Positions 49,582 to 58,226 of a DNA stretch of 64,000 nt are shown here, piece by piece. Below the pieces are notes generated by a model that was given only the letters and a program-made list of their open reading frames with translations, was not told where the DNA came from and did not search any database. Position 1 is the stretch's first letter; every line of letters starts with the position of its first letter. Both the position numbers and the translations under genes were made by a program. Origin of the DNA: DATAYA01 sp963754235 (GTDB lineage Bacteria; Pseudomonadota; Alphaproteobacteria; Acetobacterales; Acetobacteraceae); assembly GCA_963754235.1 (NCBI GenBank), contig CAVWFK010000009.1, positions 1 to 64,000 on the forward strand. Reading direction: 5' to 3'.

Positions 49582-49649
49582 GGCCCAGGCGCCCTTACAC
49601 GAAGAATCCGCCGTGCCAACGCTCGCGGTCGCGCCTGGTTCAGCTTAAG

Positions 49650-49852
49650 CCCTCTCCGCTCCTTTGGGGCGGAGAGGGTTGGGTGAGGTGGGGGTGCGAG
49701 CGGCGAGATGGCAGCAGATGAGTATCGCGTGATCGGTTTTTGGAACCAAGACGTGAGCAGGAACCTGGACGGGGCGCTGCAGAATGTTCGCGCCGCACTG
49801 GATAATCCCCCACCTCACCCCGGCCCTCTCCGCCCCCGAGGGCGGAGAGGGG
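49650..49852. repeat. Two-armed asymmetric palindromic repeat, copy 2
   Basis: Left arm 49650-49694 (hairpin CCCTCTCCGC / GGGGCGGAGAGGG plus TTGGGTGAGGTGGGGG); right arm 49807-49852 inverted with the CCGGGGTGAGG tail. ~112 nt between arms carry no gene. Same design and polarity as 29639-29844. It fills most of the gap between the gcdH end and the pqiA-like start. Confidence 0.8.
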
Positions 49853-49893
49853 GTTGAGCGTAGCCGCTTGCGGCCTGGTCCGGCACGGGCACC

Positions 49894-51105
49894 TCAGCCG
49901 CCGAAGGCGTTGAGGCCGGTCTGCGCGCGCCCGAGGATCAGCGCATGGACGTCGTGCGTGCCCTCGTAGGTGTTCACGGTCTCCAGGTTCATCAGGTGGC
50001 GGATCACGTGGTATTCATCGACGATCCCGTTGCCGCCGTGCATGTCGCGCGCCATCCGCGCGATCTCCAGCGACTTGCCGCAGGAATTGCGCTTGCAGAG
50101 CGAGATCATCTCCGGCGCCGCGCGTCCCTCATCCATCAGCCGCCCGAGCCGCAGCACCGATTGCAGGCCGAGCGTGATCTCGGTCTGCATGTCGGCGAGC
50201 TTTTTCTGGATCAATTGCGTCGCCGCCAGGGGACGGCCGAACACCTGCCGCTCCAGCGTGTAACTGCGCGCCGCGTGCCAGCAGAACTCGGCGGCCCCGA
50301 GCGCGCCCCAGGCGATGCCGTAGCGCGCGTTGTTGAGGCACGAGAACGGGCCGCGCAGGCCGCGCACGCCGGGCAGCATGTTCTCCGCCGGCACCGCCAC
50401 GTCCTGCATCATGATCATGCCGGTGGTGCTGGCCCGCAGCGAGAATTTTCCTTCGATTTTGGGCGCGCTGAGGCCCGCCATGCCGCGTTCGAGGATGAAG
50501 CCCCTGATATCGCCCGCATCGTCCTTCGCCCAGACCACGAACACGTCGGCGATCGGCGAATTGGTGATCCAGGTCTTTGATCCGTTCAGCACGAACCTGC
50601 CATCGCTGCGCTTCGCCCGCGTGCGCATCGCGCCAGGGTCCGAGCCGCCATCGGGTTCGGTCAGGCCGAAGCAGCCGATCCATTCGGCGCTGCGTAGCCT
50701 CGGCAGGTATTTGGCCTTCTGCGCCTCCGATCCGAACGCCCAGATCGGGTACATCACCAGCGAGGACTGCACCGAAAACGCGCTGCGATACGCGCTGTCC
50801 ACGCGCTCCACCTCGCGCGCGATCAGCCCGTAGGCGACATAGGAGATGCCAGCGCAGCCATAGCCTTCCAGCGTGGCGCCAAGAAAGCCCATCGCGCCGT
50901 ACTCGTCCATGATGGCGCGATCGAACTGCTCGTGGCGATTGGCCTGTAGAATGCGCGGGAACAGCTTCTCCTGGCAGTACTCGTGCGCGGCGTCGCGGAT
51001 CGCGCGCTCGTCCTCGGTGAGCTGGTCATCGAGCCGCAACGCGTCGTCCCACTGGAACGGCCCGAGCTTGCCTTTTTGCGAGGCTTCGGCGGGGGCGTCG
51101 TTCAC
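49894..51105 (-). CDS. gcdH: Glutaryl-CoA dehydrogenase
   Basis: Flavin-dependent acyl-CoA dehydrogenase (403 residues) that oxidises and decarboxylates glutaryl-CoA to crotonyl-CoA in lysine and tryptophan breakdown. GTG 51105 overlaps the helicase stop (GTGA). FAD/substrate segments IGCFGLTEPDGGSDPGAM and LNGSKTWITNSPIADVF; catalytic Glu in VNTYEGTHDVHALILGRAQT. The N-terminal block EYCQEKLFPRILQANRHEQF and the overall sequence are GcdH-like rather than of a medium-chain enzyme. Second gene after the helicase. Confidence 0.9.
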   Translation of the reverse strand: MNDAPAEASQKGKLGPFQWDDALRLDDQLTEDERAIRDAAHEYCQEKLFPRILQANRHEQFDRAIMDEYGAMGFLGATLEGYGCAGISYVAYGLIAREVERVDSAYRSAFSVQSSLVMYPIWAFGSEAQKAKYLPRLRSAEWIGCFGLTEPDGGSDPGAMRTRAKRSDGRFVLNGSKTWITNSPIADVFVVWAKDDAGDIRGFILERGMAGLSAPKIEGKFSLRASTTGMIMMQDVAVPAENMLPGVRGLRGPFSCLNNARYGIAWGALGAAEFCWHAARSYTLERQVFGRPLAATQLIQKKLADMQTEITLGLQSVLRLGRLMDEGRAAPEMISLCKRNSCGKSLEIARMARDMHGGNGIVDEYHVIRHLMNLETVNTYEGTHDVHALILGRAQTGLNAFGG

Positions 51106-52688
51106 GGGTCCATCTCCGTGGCACGGGGGGCGGCGCGGATCAGCTTGCGTCGCGGCGCGAGCAGCATGAAGGCGGGCACCTGCTCACCGAAGCCGCGCAC
51201 CTGGTCGGCCGAGGTTGCTTCGATCGCCGCCTCGCGGCGAGGCTGGCTTCGCTCGCGGCGTGGGGCGCGCTCGGCCCGCACGACGCGCTCGGCCGGTGCA
51301 GGACGCTCGGCCGGTGCAGGACGCTCGGCCGGTGCAGGACGCTCGGCGCGTGGCGGCAGTTCGGCCTTCACGGGTCGCGGCGCGCGCCCGGCGCTGCTGC
51401 CGGCCCGTCGTGCCGGGGCGCGGCCGCGGCGGCGGCGGCCGTCGCCCTCGGCCCAGGCCACCGGGTCCAGCCCCTCGATCGTGATGCGCGGGATCGGCAG
51501 GCCGATCAGCTTCTCGATCGCCTCCACCGCTAGCCGGTCCTCGGGGGTCGCCAGTGTGAAGGCGCGGCCCTCGCGCTCGGCGCGGCCGGTACGGCCGACC
51601 CGGTGGACGTAGTCCTCGGCGTGGTGCGGCACGTCGAAATTGAACACGTGGCTCAGCCCGCCGATGTCGAGGCCGCGGGCCGCGACGTCGCTGCACACCA
51701 GCAGCCGGATATCGCCCGCCTTGAAGCGCTCCAGGGTCGCGAACCGGACCGGCTGGGTCATGTCACCGTGCAGCGCGCCGGCGCTGAAGCGATGGCGCAC
51801 CAATGATTTGTGCAGCACATCGACGTCGCGCTTGCGGTTGCAGAAGATCAGCGCGTTCTGCACCTCCTCGGTGCGCACCAGCCGGCGCAGCGCCTCGCGC
51901 TTGTCGTGCTCGGCGACGAGGGCCAGACCCTGCGTGATCGTGGTCGCGACCGACGCCGGGGGAGAGACCGAGATCCGCTTGGGGTTTTGCAGGAAGGCGT
52001 CCGCCAGGCCTGCGATCTCGGGGCCAATGGTAGCGGAAAAGAACAACGTCTGACGCATGCGCGGCAGCAGGGCCACGATGCGTTCGACGTCGGGGATGAA
52101 CCCCATGTCGAGCATCCGGTCGGCCTCGTCGATGACCAGGATTTTGACGTCGGTCAGCAGCAGCGTGCCGCGCTCGATCAGGTCGAGCAGCCGGCCCGGC
52201 GTCGCGATCAGCACGTCGACGCCGCGCGCCAGCGCCTCGCGCTGCTCGGCCATGCTCTCGCCACCGATCAGCAGCGCCTGCTGCAGGCGCAGGTACTTGC
52301 CGTAGGCGACGAAGTTTTCCGAGACCTGCAAGGCCAGCTCGCGCGTCGGTTCCAGGATCAGCGCCCGCGGCATCCGTGCCCGCGAACGTGCCCCTGTCAG
52401 CACGTCGAGCATCGGCAGGGTGAAGCCGGCGGTCTTGCCGGTGCCGGTCTGCGCGGTGCCGAGCACGTCGCGGCCCATCAGCACGACCGGGATCGCCTCG
52501 CGCTGGATCGGGGTGGGGGTGAGATAGCCTTTCTCGGCGACCGCCCGGAGCACGGGTTCGGAGAGGCCGAGTTCGGCAAAGCTGGTTTCGTCGGCGGCGG
52601 GCGGCGCCGCACTGCTGGTGGCCGAGAAAGGCACGGGATCATCCGCGCGATCAGTTTCCGCCGAGGCGGCGGCGATGTCGTTCAACAA
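51102..52688 (-). CDS. DEAD-box RNA helicase (RhlE type)
   Basis: ATP-dependent RNA helicase. In order: Q motif FAELGLSEPVLRAVAEKGYL and TPIQREAIP; motif I AQTGTGKTAG; Ia PTRELALQV; II VIDEADRMLD; III FFSATIG; V VCSDVAARGLDIGG; VI YVHRVGRTGRAE. The C-terminal ~110 residues are basic and Arg/Ala/Pro rich and include a hexapeptide (AERPAP) tandem from an 18-bp repeat at 51287-51340. No ATG fits; TTG at 52688 or 52685 (LLNDIAAASAETD) is the best start, so the N-terminus is uncertain. Likely cold- or RNA-turnover-related. Confidence 0.85.
   Translation of the reverse strand: MLNDIAAASAETDRADDPVPFSATSSAAPPAADETSFAELGLSEPVLRAVAEKGYLTPTPIQREAIPVVLMGRDVLGTAQTGTGKTAGFTLPMLDVLTGARSRARMPRALILEPTRELALQVSENFVAYGKYLRLQQALLIGGESMAEQREALARGVDVLIATPGRLLDLIERGTLLLTDVKILVIDEADRMLDMGFIPDVERIVALLPRMRQTLFFSATIGPEIAGLADAFLQNPKRISVSPPASVATTITQGLALVAEHDKREALRRLVRTEEVQNALIFCNRKRDVDVLHKSLVRHRFSAGALHGDMTQPVRFATLERFKAGDIRLLVCSDVAARGLDIGGLSHVFNFDVPHHAEDYVHRVGRTGRAEREGRAFTLATPEDRLAVEAIEKLIGLPIPRITIEGLDPVAWAEGDGRRRRGRAPARRAGSSAGRAPRPVKAELPPRAERPAPAERPAPAERPAPAERVVRAERAPRRERSQPRREAAIEATSADQVRGFGEQVPAFMLLAPRRKLIRAAPRATEMDP
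51287..51340. repeat. 18-bp tandem repeat x3 in the helicase gene
   Basis: GCTCGGCCGGTGCAGGAC repeats three times without change. It encodes copies of a six-residue unit in the basic tail of the helicase. In-frame unit changes would alter tail length without breaking the protein. Confidence 0.9.
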
Positions 52689-52894
52689 TGGTCTCAATCT
52701 TGGGTCAGTTGTTTGCGCGCGTGAGCACGCGGGCAGGCCGTTGGCCGGTCCTGCCCCGCATATCTGGAGTACCACTGCGGAAGTCAAGCCGCGCGCGCAA
52801 TTTCGCCCGCTCGCGAACCCCCGGTTGCCGTCGCGCCGATCTCGCCGGCTGCCGGGCCGCAGTCTATGATCCGCTGCCGCCACCGAGGGAATCG

Positions 52895-54757
52895 ATGCCA
52901 GCAACACCGCCGCCGCCGCGCCAGCCGCTGCCAATCGAGGACTACGCCCTGATCGGTGACTGCGCGACCGCCGCCCTGGTGGGGCGCAACGGCGCGATAG
53001 ACTGGCTCTGCCTGCCCAGCTTCAATGGCGGCGCCTGCTTCGCCGCCCTGCTCGGCGATGCCGCCAACGGCACCTGGCGCATCGCCCCCGCCGCCGACCA
53101 TGTCCGGATCAGCCGCCGCTATCGCGGCAACACGCTGGTACTTGAGACGACGTTCGAGACCGCGCGCGGCCGTGTGGCACTGATCGACTTCATGCCGGTT
53201 GACGCCGACGGCTGCCCCCCTGATGGGACGGCGATCGTGCGCCTGGTCCGCGGCCTCGCGGGCCAGGTGCCAATGCACATGCACATGGCGCTGCGCTTCG
53301 AGTACGGCACCACGATCCCCTGGGTCACGCGCCTGCCCGGCGGCGCACACGGGCTCCAGGCCATCGCCGGACCCAATCTCGTGGCACTGCGAACGCCTGT
53401 GAAGCTGCACGGCCGCGACATGACCACGCAGGCCGAGTTCACCATCGGCGCCGGCGAGACGATCCCGTTCGTATTGCAGCACGGCGCCTCGCACCGGCCG
53501 CCACCGCCGCCGCTTGATCCCGATGAGGCGCTGGCCACCACCGAAGGCTTCTGGAACGGGTGGTCGGCGCGCTGCCGGTATGACGGCGAGTGGCGCGAGC
53601 CGGTGCTGCGCTCGCTGCTCACGCTGAAGGCGCTGACCTTCGAGATCACCGGCGGCGTCGTCGCCGCGCCGACGACCTCGCTGCCCGAACACCTCGGCGG
53701 GTCGCGCAACTGGGACTACCGGTTCTGCTGGCTGCGCGACACCACGCTCACGCTGCTGGCGCTGATGCAGGCCGGCTACTACGACGAGGCGAAAGACTGG
53801 CGCGACTGGCTGCATCGCGCGGTCGCCGGCGCGCCGGCGCAAATCCAGATCATGTACGGCCTCGCCGGCGAGCGACGGCTCGACGAATGGGAGGTGCCGT
53901 GGCTGGCCGGCTATCAGGGGGCCAAGCCGGTGCGGATCGGCAACGCCGCCGCCGGGCAGTTGCAGCTCGACGTCTATGGCGAGGTGGCCGATGCGCTGCA
54001 CCAGGCGCGGGCGGGCGGGCTCGCCTCCGCGCCGTCGAGCTGGGATTTGCAGCGCAAGCTGGTCGAGCATCTGGAGGCGATCTGGGAGCAGCCCGACGAG
54101 GGTATCTGGGAGGTGCGCGGCGGGCGTCAGCAATTCACCTTCTCCAAGGTGATGGCCTGGGTCGCGTTCGATCGCACGGTCAAGGACATCGAGGGGTTCG
54201 GCTTGCACGGGCCAGTGGATCGCTGGCGCGCGGTCCGCGACAAGATCCACGAGACGGTCTGCCGCGAGGGGTTCAATAGCAAGAAGGGCTGTTTCGTGCA
54301 AAAATTCGGCGGCGAGGAGCTGGACGCCTCACTGCTGATGATCCCGATGGTCGGGTTCCTGCCGCATGACGATCCGCGCGTGCATGGCACGATCGATGCA
54401 ATCGCGCGCGAGCTGGTCAAGGGCGGGTTTGTGCAGCGCTATCGCACCGAGGCTGGTGCCGACGGCCTGCCGCCGGGCGAGGGCGCGTTCCTCGCCTGCA
54501 GCTTCTGGCTTGCCGACTGCCTGCACATGCAGGGGCGGCGGGAGGAGGCGCGCGCGCTGTTCGAGCGGCTGCTCGCCTTGTGCAACGATGTCGGATTGCT
54601 GTCGGAGGAGTACGATCCCGAGGCAAAGCGGCTGGTCGGAAACTTTCCGCAGGCGTTCTCCCACATCGCGCTGATCGGCAGTGCCATGAATCTCTCAGAT
54701 GCCGGGCCCGCGCGCGAACGCGGCGACGGCAAGGAGGCGAGTGCTGCGGACAGCTGA
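52895..54757 (+). CDS. Glycoside hydrolase family 15 protein (glucoamylase/trehalase type)
   Basis: 620 residues from ATG 52895. The N-terminal GH15-associated domain starts IEDYALIGDCATAALVGRNG and GAIDWLCLPSFNG. The (alpha/alpha)6 barrel has SRNWDYRFCWLRDTTLTLLA (general acid region) and the C-terminal catalytic-base region LLSEEYDPEAKRLVGNFPQA. This family covers glucoamylases, glucodextranases and bacterial trehalases; no signal peptide is seen, so a cytoplasmic enzyme for trehalose or oligosaccharides is likely. Divergent from the helicase. Confidence 0.87.
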   Translation: MPATPPPPRQPLPIEDYALIGDCATAALVGRNGAIDWLCLPSFNGGACFAALLGDAANGTWRIAPAADHVRISRRYRGNTLVLETTFETARGRVALIDFMPVDADGCPPDGTAIVRLVRGLAGQVPMHMHMALRFEYGTTIPWVTRLPGGAHGLQAIAGPNLVALRTPVKLHGRDMTTQAEFTIGAGETIPFVLQHGASHRPPPPPLDPDEALATTEGFWNGWSARCRYDGEWREPVLRSLLTLKALTFEITGGVVAAPTTSLPEHLGGSRNWDYRFCWLRDTTLTLLALMQAGYYDEAKDWRDWLHRAVAGAPAQIQIMYGLAGERRLDEWEVPWLAGYQGAKPVRIGNAAAGQLQLDVYGEVADALHQARAGGLASAPSSWDLQRKLVEHLEAIWEQPDEGIWEVRGGRQQFTFSKVMAWVAFDRTVKDIEGFGLHGPVDRWRAVRDKIHETVCREGFNSKKGCFVQKFGGEELDASLLMIPMVGFLPHDDPRVHGTIDAIARELVKGGFVQRYRTEAGADGLPPGEGAFLACSFWLADCLHMQGRREEARALFERLLALCNDVGLLSEEYDPEAKRLVGNFPQAFSHIALIGSAMNLSDAGPARERGDGKEASAADS

Positions 54758-54839
54758 TACCGGGCGAATGTCGCGTCGGAACGACCACAGCCGTGCGCTC
54801 GGATCGCGGAGACCACCCGATCGAGCGTCGCTGTCTGCA

Positions 54840-55214
54840 TCAGAAACAGCGCACCTCCGCCTCGGCCTGCGCCTCATGCAGCGTGCGCACGATGCCGTTC
54901 GTGACAGCGGTGCGGAACTCGTCGGCAAGATGGCCACCGGTCAGCCGGCGCATCCGCATGATCGTGTCGGCCTGCTCATATTCCGAATACGGCATGATCG
55001 AGGCGATCACGTCGATCGAGCATGAGCACTGGCGCAGCGCCTCTTGCGAGCCGCCGTTCACGTTCATACAGGCGAACACGTAGTCCGCGCGCGCCGCGGT
55101 CGGGTAGTCGTTAGTGCCCGCGGCGATGCCCGTGCCGGGGGCGACAGTCGCGGGATTGCCGGCGGCATAGGCGATGACGGGCAACGCGAGCAGGCCGGCA
55201 AGCAAACCCTTCAT
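54840..55214 (-). CDS. Small exported Cys-rich protein
   Basis: 124 residues from ATG 55214. Signal peptide MKGLLAGLLALPVIAYAAGN; mature part has YVFACMNVNGGSQEALRQCS and CSIDVIASIMPYSEYEQADT, with four cysteines (ACM, QCSC, final RCF). I recall similar proteins next to PQQ-dependent alcohol dehydrogenase genes in methylotrophs and acetic acid bacteria, but that is memory, not shown here. Divergent from the ABC transporter genes. Confidence 0.6.
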   Translation of the reverse strand: MKGLLAGLLALPVIAYAAGNPATVAPGTGIAAGTNDYPTAARADYVFACMNVNGGSQEALRQCSCSIDVIASIMPYSEYEQADTIMRMRRLTGGHLADEFRTAVTNGIVRTLHEAQAEAEVRCF

Positions 55215-55340
55215 GGAACGCGGTCTCCCAAACACTCCCATGATACTGCTGGGCGGCGAGGTCGTGGAAGCCGCCTTGCCATTCCCGGTCGACGGGCCAC
55301 AGTGTGCGGGCGGTGACGCACGCCAGGGAGCCGCGACAAT

Positions 55341-56357
55341 TTGGCCCGCTTAACCCGCATCGGCACGGCCGCGATCGGTCGGCGCGCCTGCCTTCTTGCC
55401 CCGCTTGCCGGAATCGTCCCCGGCGCTGCGGCGGCGGCCCCGCCCGTCGTGCGGCTCGGTGTGCTGCAATTCGGCACCGTGCAGTGGGTCGCCGAGGTGA
55501 TCCGGCGCCACCGGCTCGACGCCGCGCACGGTTTTGCGCTGCGCACCACGCTGCTCGCCAACACTGATGCCGGGCGGGTGGCGCTGCTCGCGGGCGGCGC
55601 CGAAATCGTGGTGTCCGACTGGCCGTTCGTCGCGGTGCAGCGCGCCGCCGGCAACCGCCTGTGCTTCGCGCCGTTCTCCAGTGCCACCGGCGGGATCATG
55701 GTCGCGGCCCTCTCGCCGATCCGCGGCCTCGCCGATCTGCGGGGCCGCCGCCTCGGTGTCGCCGGCGGCCCGCTCGACAAATCCTGGCTGCTGGTCCAGG
55801 CGGCGGGCCGCGCCGCGACGCCGCCGATCGATCTCGCGTCGGCCGCCCGCATCGCCTACGGCGCGCCGCCGCTGCTCGACGCCAAGCTCCGCCAGGGCGA
55901 ACTCGACGCCGTGCTCACGTTCTGGAATTTTGCCGCCCGGCTGCGCGCGGCCGGATTCCGCGAGGCGGTGTCGGTCGCCGATTGCGCGCGCGCGCTTGGC
56001 CTGCCGTCGCGGCTCGGGCTGCTTGGCTTCGTGTTCCACCAGCACTGGGCGGAAGCGAACCGCGCCGCGCTGGAGGGCTTTCTCGCGGCGGCCGCGGCGG
56101 CGCAGAATCGGATGGCAACGTCGGCTGCCGAGTGGCCGGCGCTGCGTCCGCTGATGAACGCCCCCGACCCGGCGCTGTACGCCGCGCTGCGCGCGGGCTT
56201 CCTCGCCGGCATCGGCCACCCAACCGCTGCTGAGGAGCAGGCGACCGCCGCGCGCGTGTTCGCGATCCTGCTCCGGACCGGCGGCCGCCGCGCGACCGGC
56301 GGGCTCGCCGCCTTGCCGAGCGGCATCTTCTGGCCGGAGCCGGATGCGAAGGGCTGA
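55341..56357 (+). CDS. NitT/TauT-type ABC transporter substrate-binding protein
   Basis: 338 residues, likely TTG start at 55341. Signal-like N-terminus (RRACLLAPLAGIVPGAAAAA). LGVLQFGTVQWVAEVIRRHR starts the binding domain, with LLANTDAGRVALLAGGAEIV and LRQGELDAVLTFWNFAARLR, as in NMT1/THI5-type binding proteins for sulfonates, nitrate or thiamine precursors. The ligand is unknown. The permease start lies 14 nt inside its 3' end. Confidence 0.8.
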   Translation: MARLTRIGTAAIGRRACLLAPLAGIVPGAAAAAPPVVRLGVLQFGTVQWVAEVIRRHRLDAAHGFALRTTLLANTDAGRVALLAGGAEIVVSDWPFVAVQRAAGNRLCFAPFSSATGGIMVAALSPIRGLADLRGRRLGVAGGPLDKSWLLVQAAGRAATPPIDLASAARIAYGAPPLLDAKLRQGELDAVLTFWNFAARLRAAGFREAVSVADCARALGLPSRLGLLGFVFHQHWAEANRAALEGFLAAAAAAQNRMATSAAEWPALRPLMNAPDPALYAALRAGFLAGIGHPTAAEEQATAARVFAILLRTGGRRATGGLAALPSGIFWPEPDAKG

Positions 56358-57108
56358 GCGCCGCCGGCTGGCACAGGCGCGGGATCGCTGCCTCTCCCTC
56401 CTCGGCCTGATCCTGTTGTGGTGGGTCGCCGCAAAGGCCAGCGGCAACGCGCAATTGATGCCGCCGCCGGATGCGGTGGCGGCCTTCGCCGTGCGCGCCA
56501 TCGTCTCGGGCGATATGCCGCGCAATATCGCGATCACGCTGGCGCGCGTGGTCGTGGCGTTCACGCTGTCGATGCTCGCCGGCAGCGCAATCGGCTTTGC
56601 CGCCGGCCGCTCGCCGCGCGCCGACGCGCTGATCGATCCGTGGCTGGTGGTAATCCTGAACCTGCCGGTGCTGGTGGTGATCGTGCTGATGTATATCTGG
56701 GTCGGGCTGAACGAGGCGGCGGCGGTGCTCGCGGTCGCGATCGCCAAGGTCCCGACCGTCGTGGTCACGGTGCGCGAGGGCGCGCGCGCGCTCGACCCCG
56801 GCCTCGACGAACTCGCCGCCGTCTATCGCATTCCCGGCGCGCGGCGGCTGCGCCGGATCGTGCTGCCGCAACTGGCACCGTATCTCGCCGCCGCCGGACG
56901 CAGCGGGCTTTCGATTACCTGGAAAATTGTTCTGATAGTAGAACTGCTTGGCCGGCCTGACGGCGTGGGCTTTGCGCTCAACCTCTATTTCCAGGATTTC
57001 CAGGTGGCCGGCATCCTTGCCTACGGGCTGGTGTTCGCGGCGATCATGCTGGTGGTCGAGGCGGTGGCGTTGCAGCCGTGGGAGCGGCGGGCCAATGCCT
57101 GGCGCTGA
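56344..57108 (+). CDS. ABC transporter permease (SsuC/TauC type)
   Basis: 254 residues from ATG 56344, overlapping the binding-protein gene. Five to six membrane segments; the EAA-type loop is ARALDPGLDELAAVYRIPGA followed by IVLPQLAPYLAAAGRSGLS, which contacts the ATPase. LMPPPDAVAAFAVR near the N-terminus is typical of the nitrate/sulfonate permease group. Overlaps the ATPase gene by 14 nt. Confidence 0.87.
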   Translation: MRRAERRRLAQARDRCLSLLGLILLWWVAAKASGNAQLMPPPDAVAAFAVRAIVSGDMPRNIAITLARVVVAFTLSMLAGSAIGFAAGRSPRADALIDPWLVVILNLPVLVVIVLMYIWVGLNEAAAVLAVAIAKVPTVVVTVREGARALDPGLDELAAVYRIPGARRLRRIVLPQLAPYLAAAGRSGLSITWKIVLIVELLGRPDGVGFALNLYFQDFQVAGILAYGLVFAAIMLVVEAVALQPWERRANAWR

Positions 57109-57805
57109 CGCGCTCGCGGTCGTGATCGCGCGCAAGGCTTATGCGGACCGCGCGGTGCTGGACGAGGTGCAATTCGCCGTCGAGCCGCACGAGGTGGTGG
57201 CGCTGTTCGGGGCCTCGGGCACCGGCAAGAGCACGACGTTGCGGATCGCGCTCGGGCTGGACCACGACTTCGTGGGCCACGTGCGGCGCGCGGCCGGGCG
57301 CGTGGGCGTGATGTTCCAGGAGCCGCGGCTGCTGCCCTGGCTGACCTTGGCCGATAATATCCGCCTGGTGGCAACTGCCGAGCGTGGGCGGCCGCCGGAC
57401 ATCGCATTCCTGCTCGCCTCGGTCGGCCTGCCCGATGCGGCCGGATTGCTGCCGCGCGCGCTATCTCTCGGCATGGCGCGGCGAGCGGCGCTCGCCCGGG
57501 CGCTGGCGGTGGCACCCTCGCTGCTGGTGCTGGACGAACCGTTTGCCTCGCTCGATCCGGCGCTGGCGGCGACGCTGGCCGCGCGCGTCGCCGTGGAGGC
57601 GAGGCAGCGGGGGGCGGCGGTGCTGATCGCGACGCACGGGCTGGATCAGGCGCTAACGATCGCCGACCGTGTGCTGGTGCTGCACGGCAGCCCGGCGCGG
57701 CTTGAAGCTGACCTGTCGGTCGCCGGCAACGGCAATGCCGCCGCACTGCGGGCGCGGTTGCTGGCGCAATTCCCGTTTCTGGGCGCGGAGGAGCCGGCCG
57801 GGTAG
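57095..57805 (+). CDS. ABC transporter ATPase
   Basis: 236 residues from ATG 57095. Walker A LFGASGTGKSTTLRIALG; Q loop GVMFQEPRLLPWLTLADNIR; Walker B LLVLDEPFASLDPALAATL; switch His IATHGLDQAL. The signature is LSLGMARRAALARAL rather than the usual LSGGMRQR, so the second position is Leu instead of Gly. The energising subunit of the transporter in the two preceding genes. Confidence 0.87.
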   Translation: MPGADALAVVIARKAYADRAVLDEVQFAVEPHEVVALFGASGTGKSTTLRIALGLDHDFVGHVRRAAGRVGVMFQEPRLLPWLTLADNIRLVATAERGRPPDIAFLLASVGLPDAAGLLPRALSLGMARRAALARALAVAPSLLVLDEPFASLDPALAATLAARVAVEARQRGAAVLIATHGLDQALTIADRVLVLHGSPARLEADLSVAGNGNAAALRARLLAQFPFLGAEEPAG

Positions 57806-57827
57806 GCTCATCAGAGGGAGGAACAGG

Positions 57828-58190
57828 ATGGAAGGGAACAGGATGCCGCCATACCGGATCGCCGCGTTGGGGCTGGTCGTGTCTATGGTGGCACTGCCTG
57901 CCGCAGCGGCGGCGAAGTTCTTCGCCTATAACGAGACCACATCGACGACCTTTGCCGGCATCTATCTCGCGCCCGCCGGCACGACGAACTGGGGGACGAA
58001 CGAGACCCTGAACGACAAGGACCACAGCCTCGATTTCGGCGAGCGCCTCCCGCTCACGGGCATCACCCCCGGCCGCTACGACGTGAAGCTGGTGACCGAC
58101 AAGGGCAAGACTTGCGTGCGCAAGGGTGTGGACCTCACCAGCGACACCAGCTTCGAGATCCGCGACGCCGACCTGACGGAGTGCCGGTAA
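57828..58190 (+). CDS. Small exported protein, unknown family
   Basis: 120 residues; ATG 57828 has a strong GGGAGGA block, and a second ATG at 57843 is possible. The signal peptide (RIAALGLVVSMVALPAAAAA) is followed by FFAYNETTSTTFAGIYLAPA and DFGERLPLTGITPGRYDVKL, a compact beta-rich domain with two cysteines (KTCVRK and TECR). Follows the ABC ATPase by 22 nt and may be cotranscribed. Function unknown. Confidence 0.65.
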   Translation: MEGNRMPPYRIAALGLVVSMVALPAAAAAKFFAYNETTSTTFAGIYLAPAGTTNWGTNETLNDKDHSLDFGERLPLTGITPGRYDVKLVTDKGKTCVRKGVDLTSDTSFEIRDADLTECR

Positions 58191-58226
58191 AGGCCTGCGC
58201 GGGCGCGATCCGTCAGCCGGTGCGCG

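Noticed and set aside
51287..51340. CRISPR-like tandem repeat
   Set aside because: Units are contiguous 18-mers without spacers and encode part of a helicase.
55341..55440. Tat signal peptide on the ABC binding protein
   Set aside because: GRRACLL lacks the SRRxFLK pattern; a Sec-type signal is as likely.
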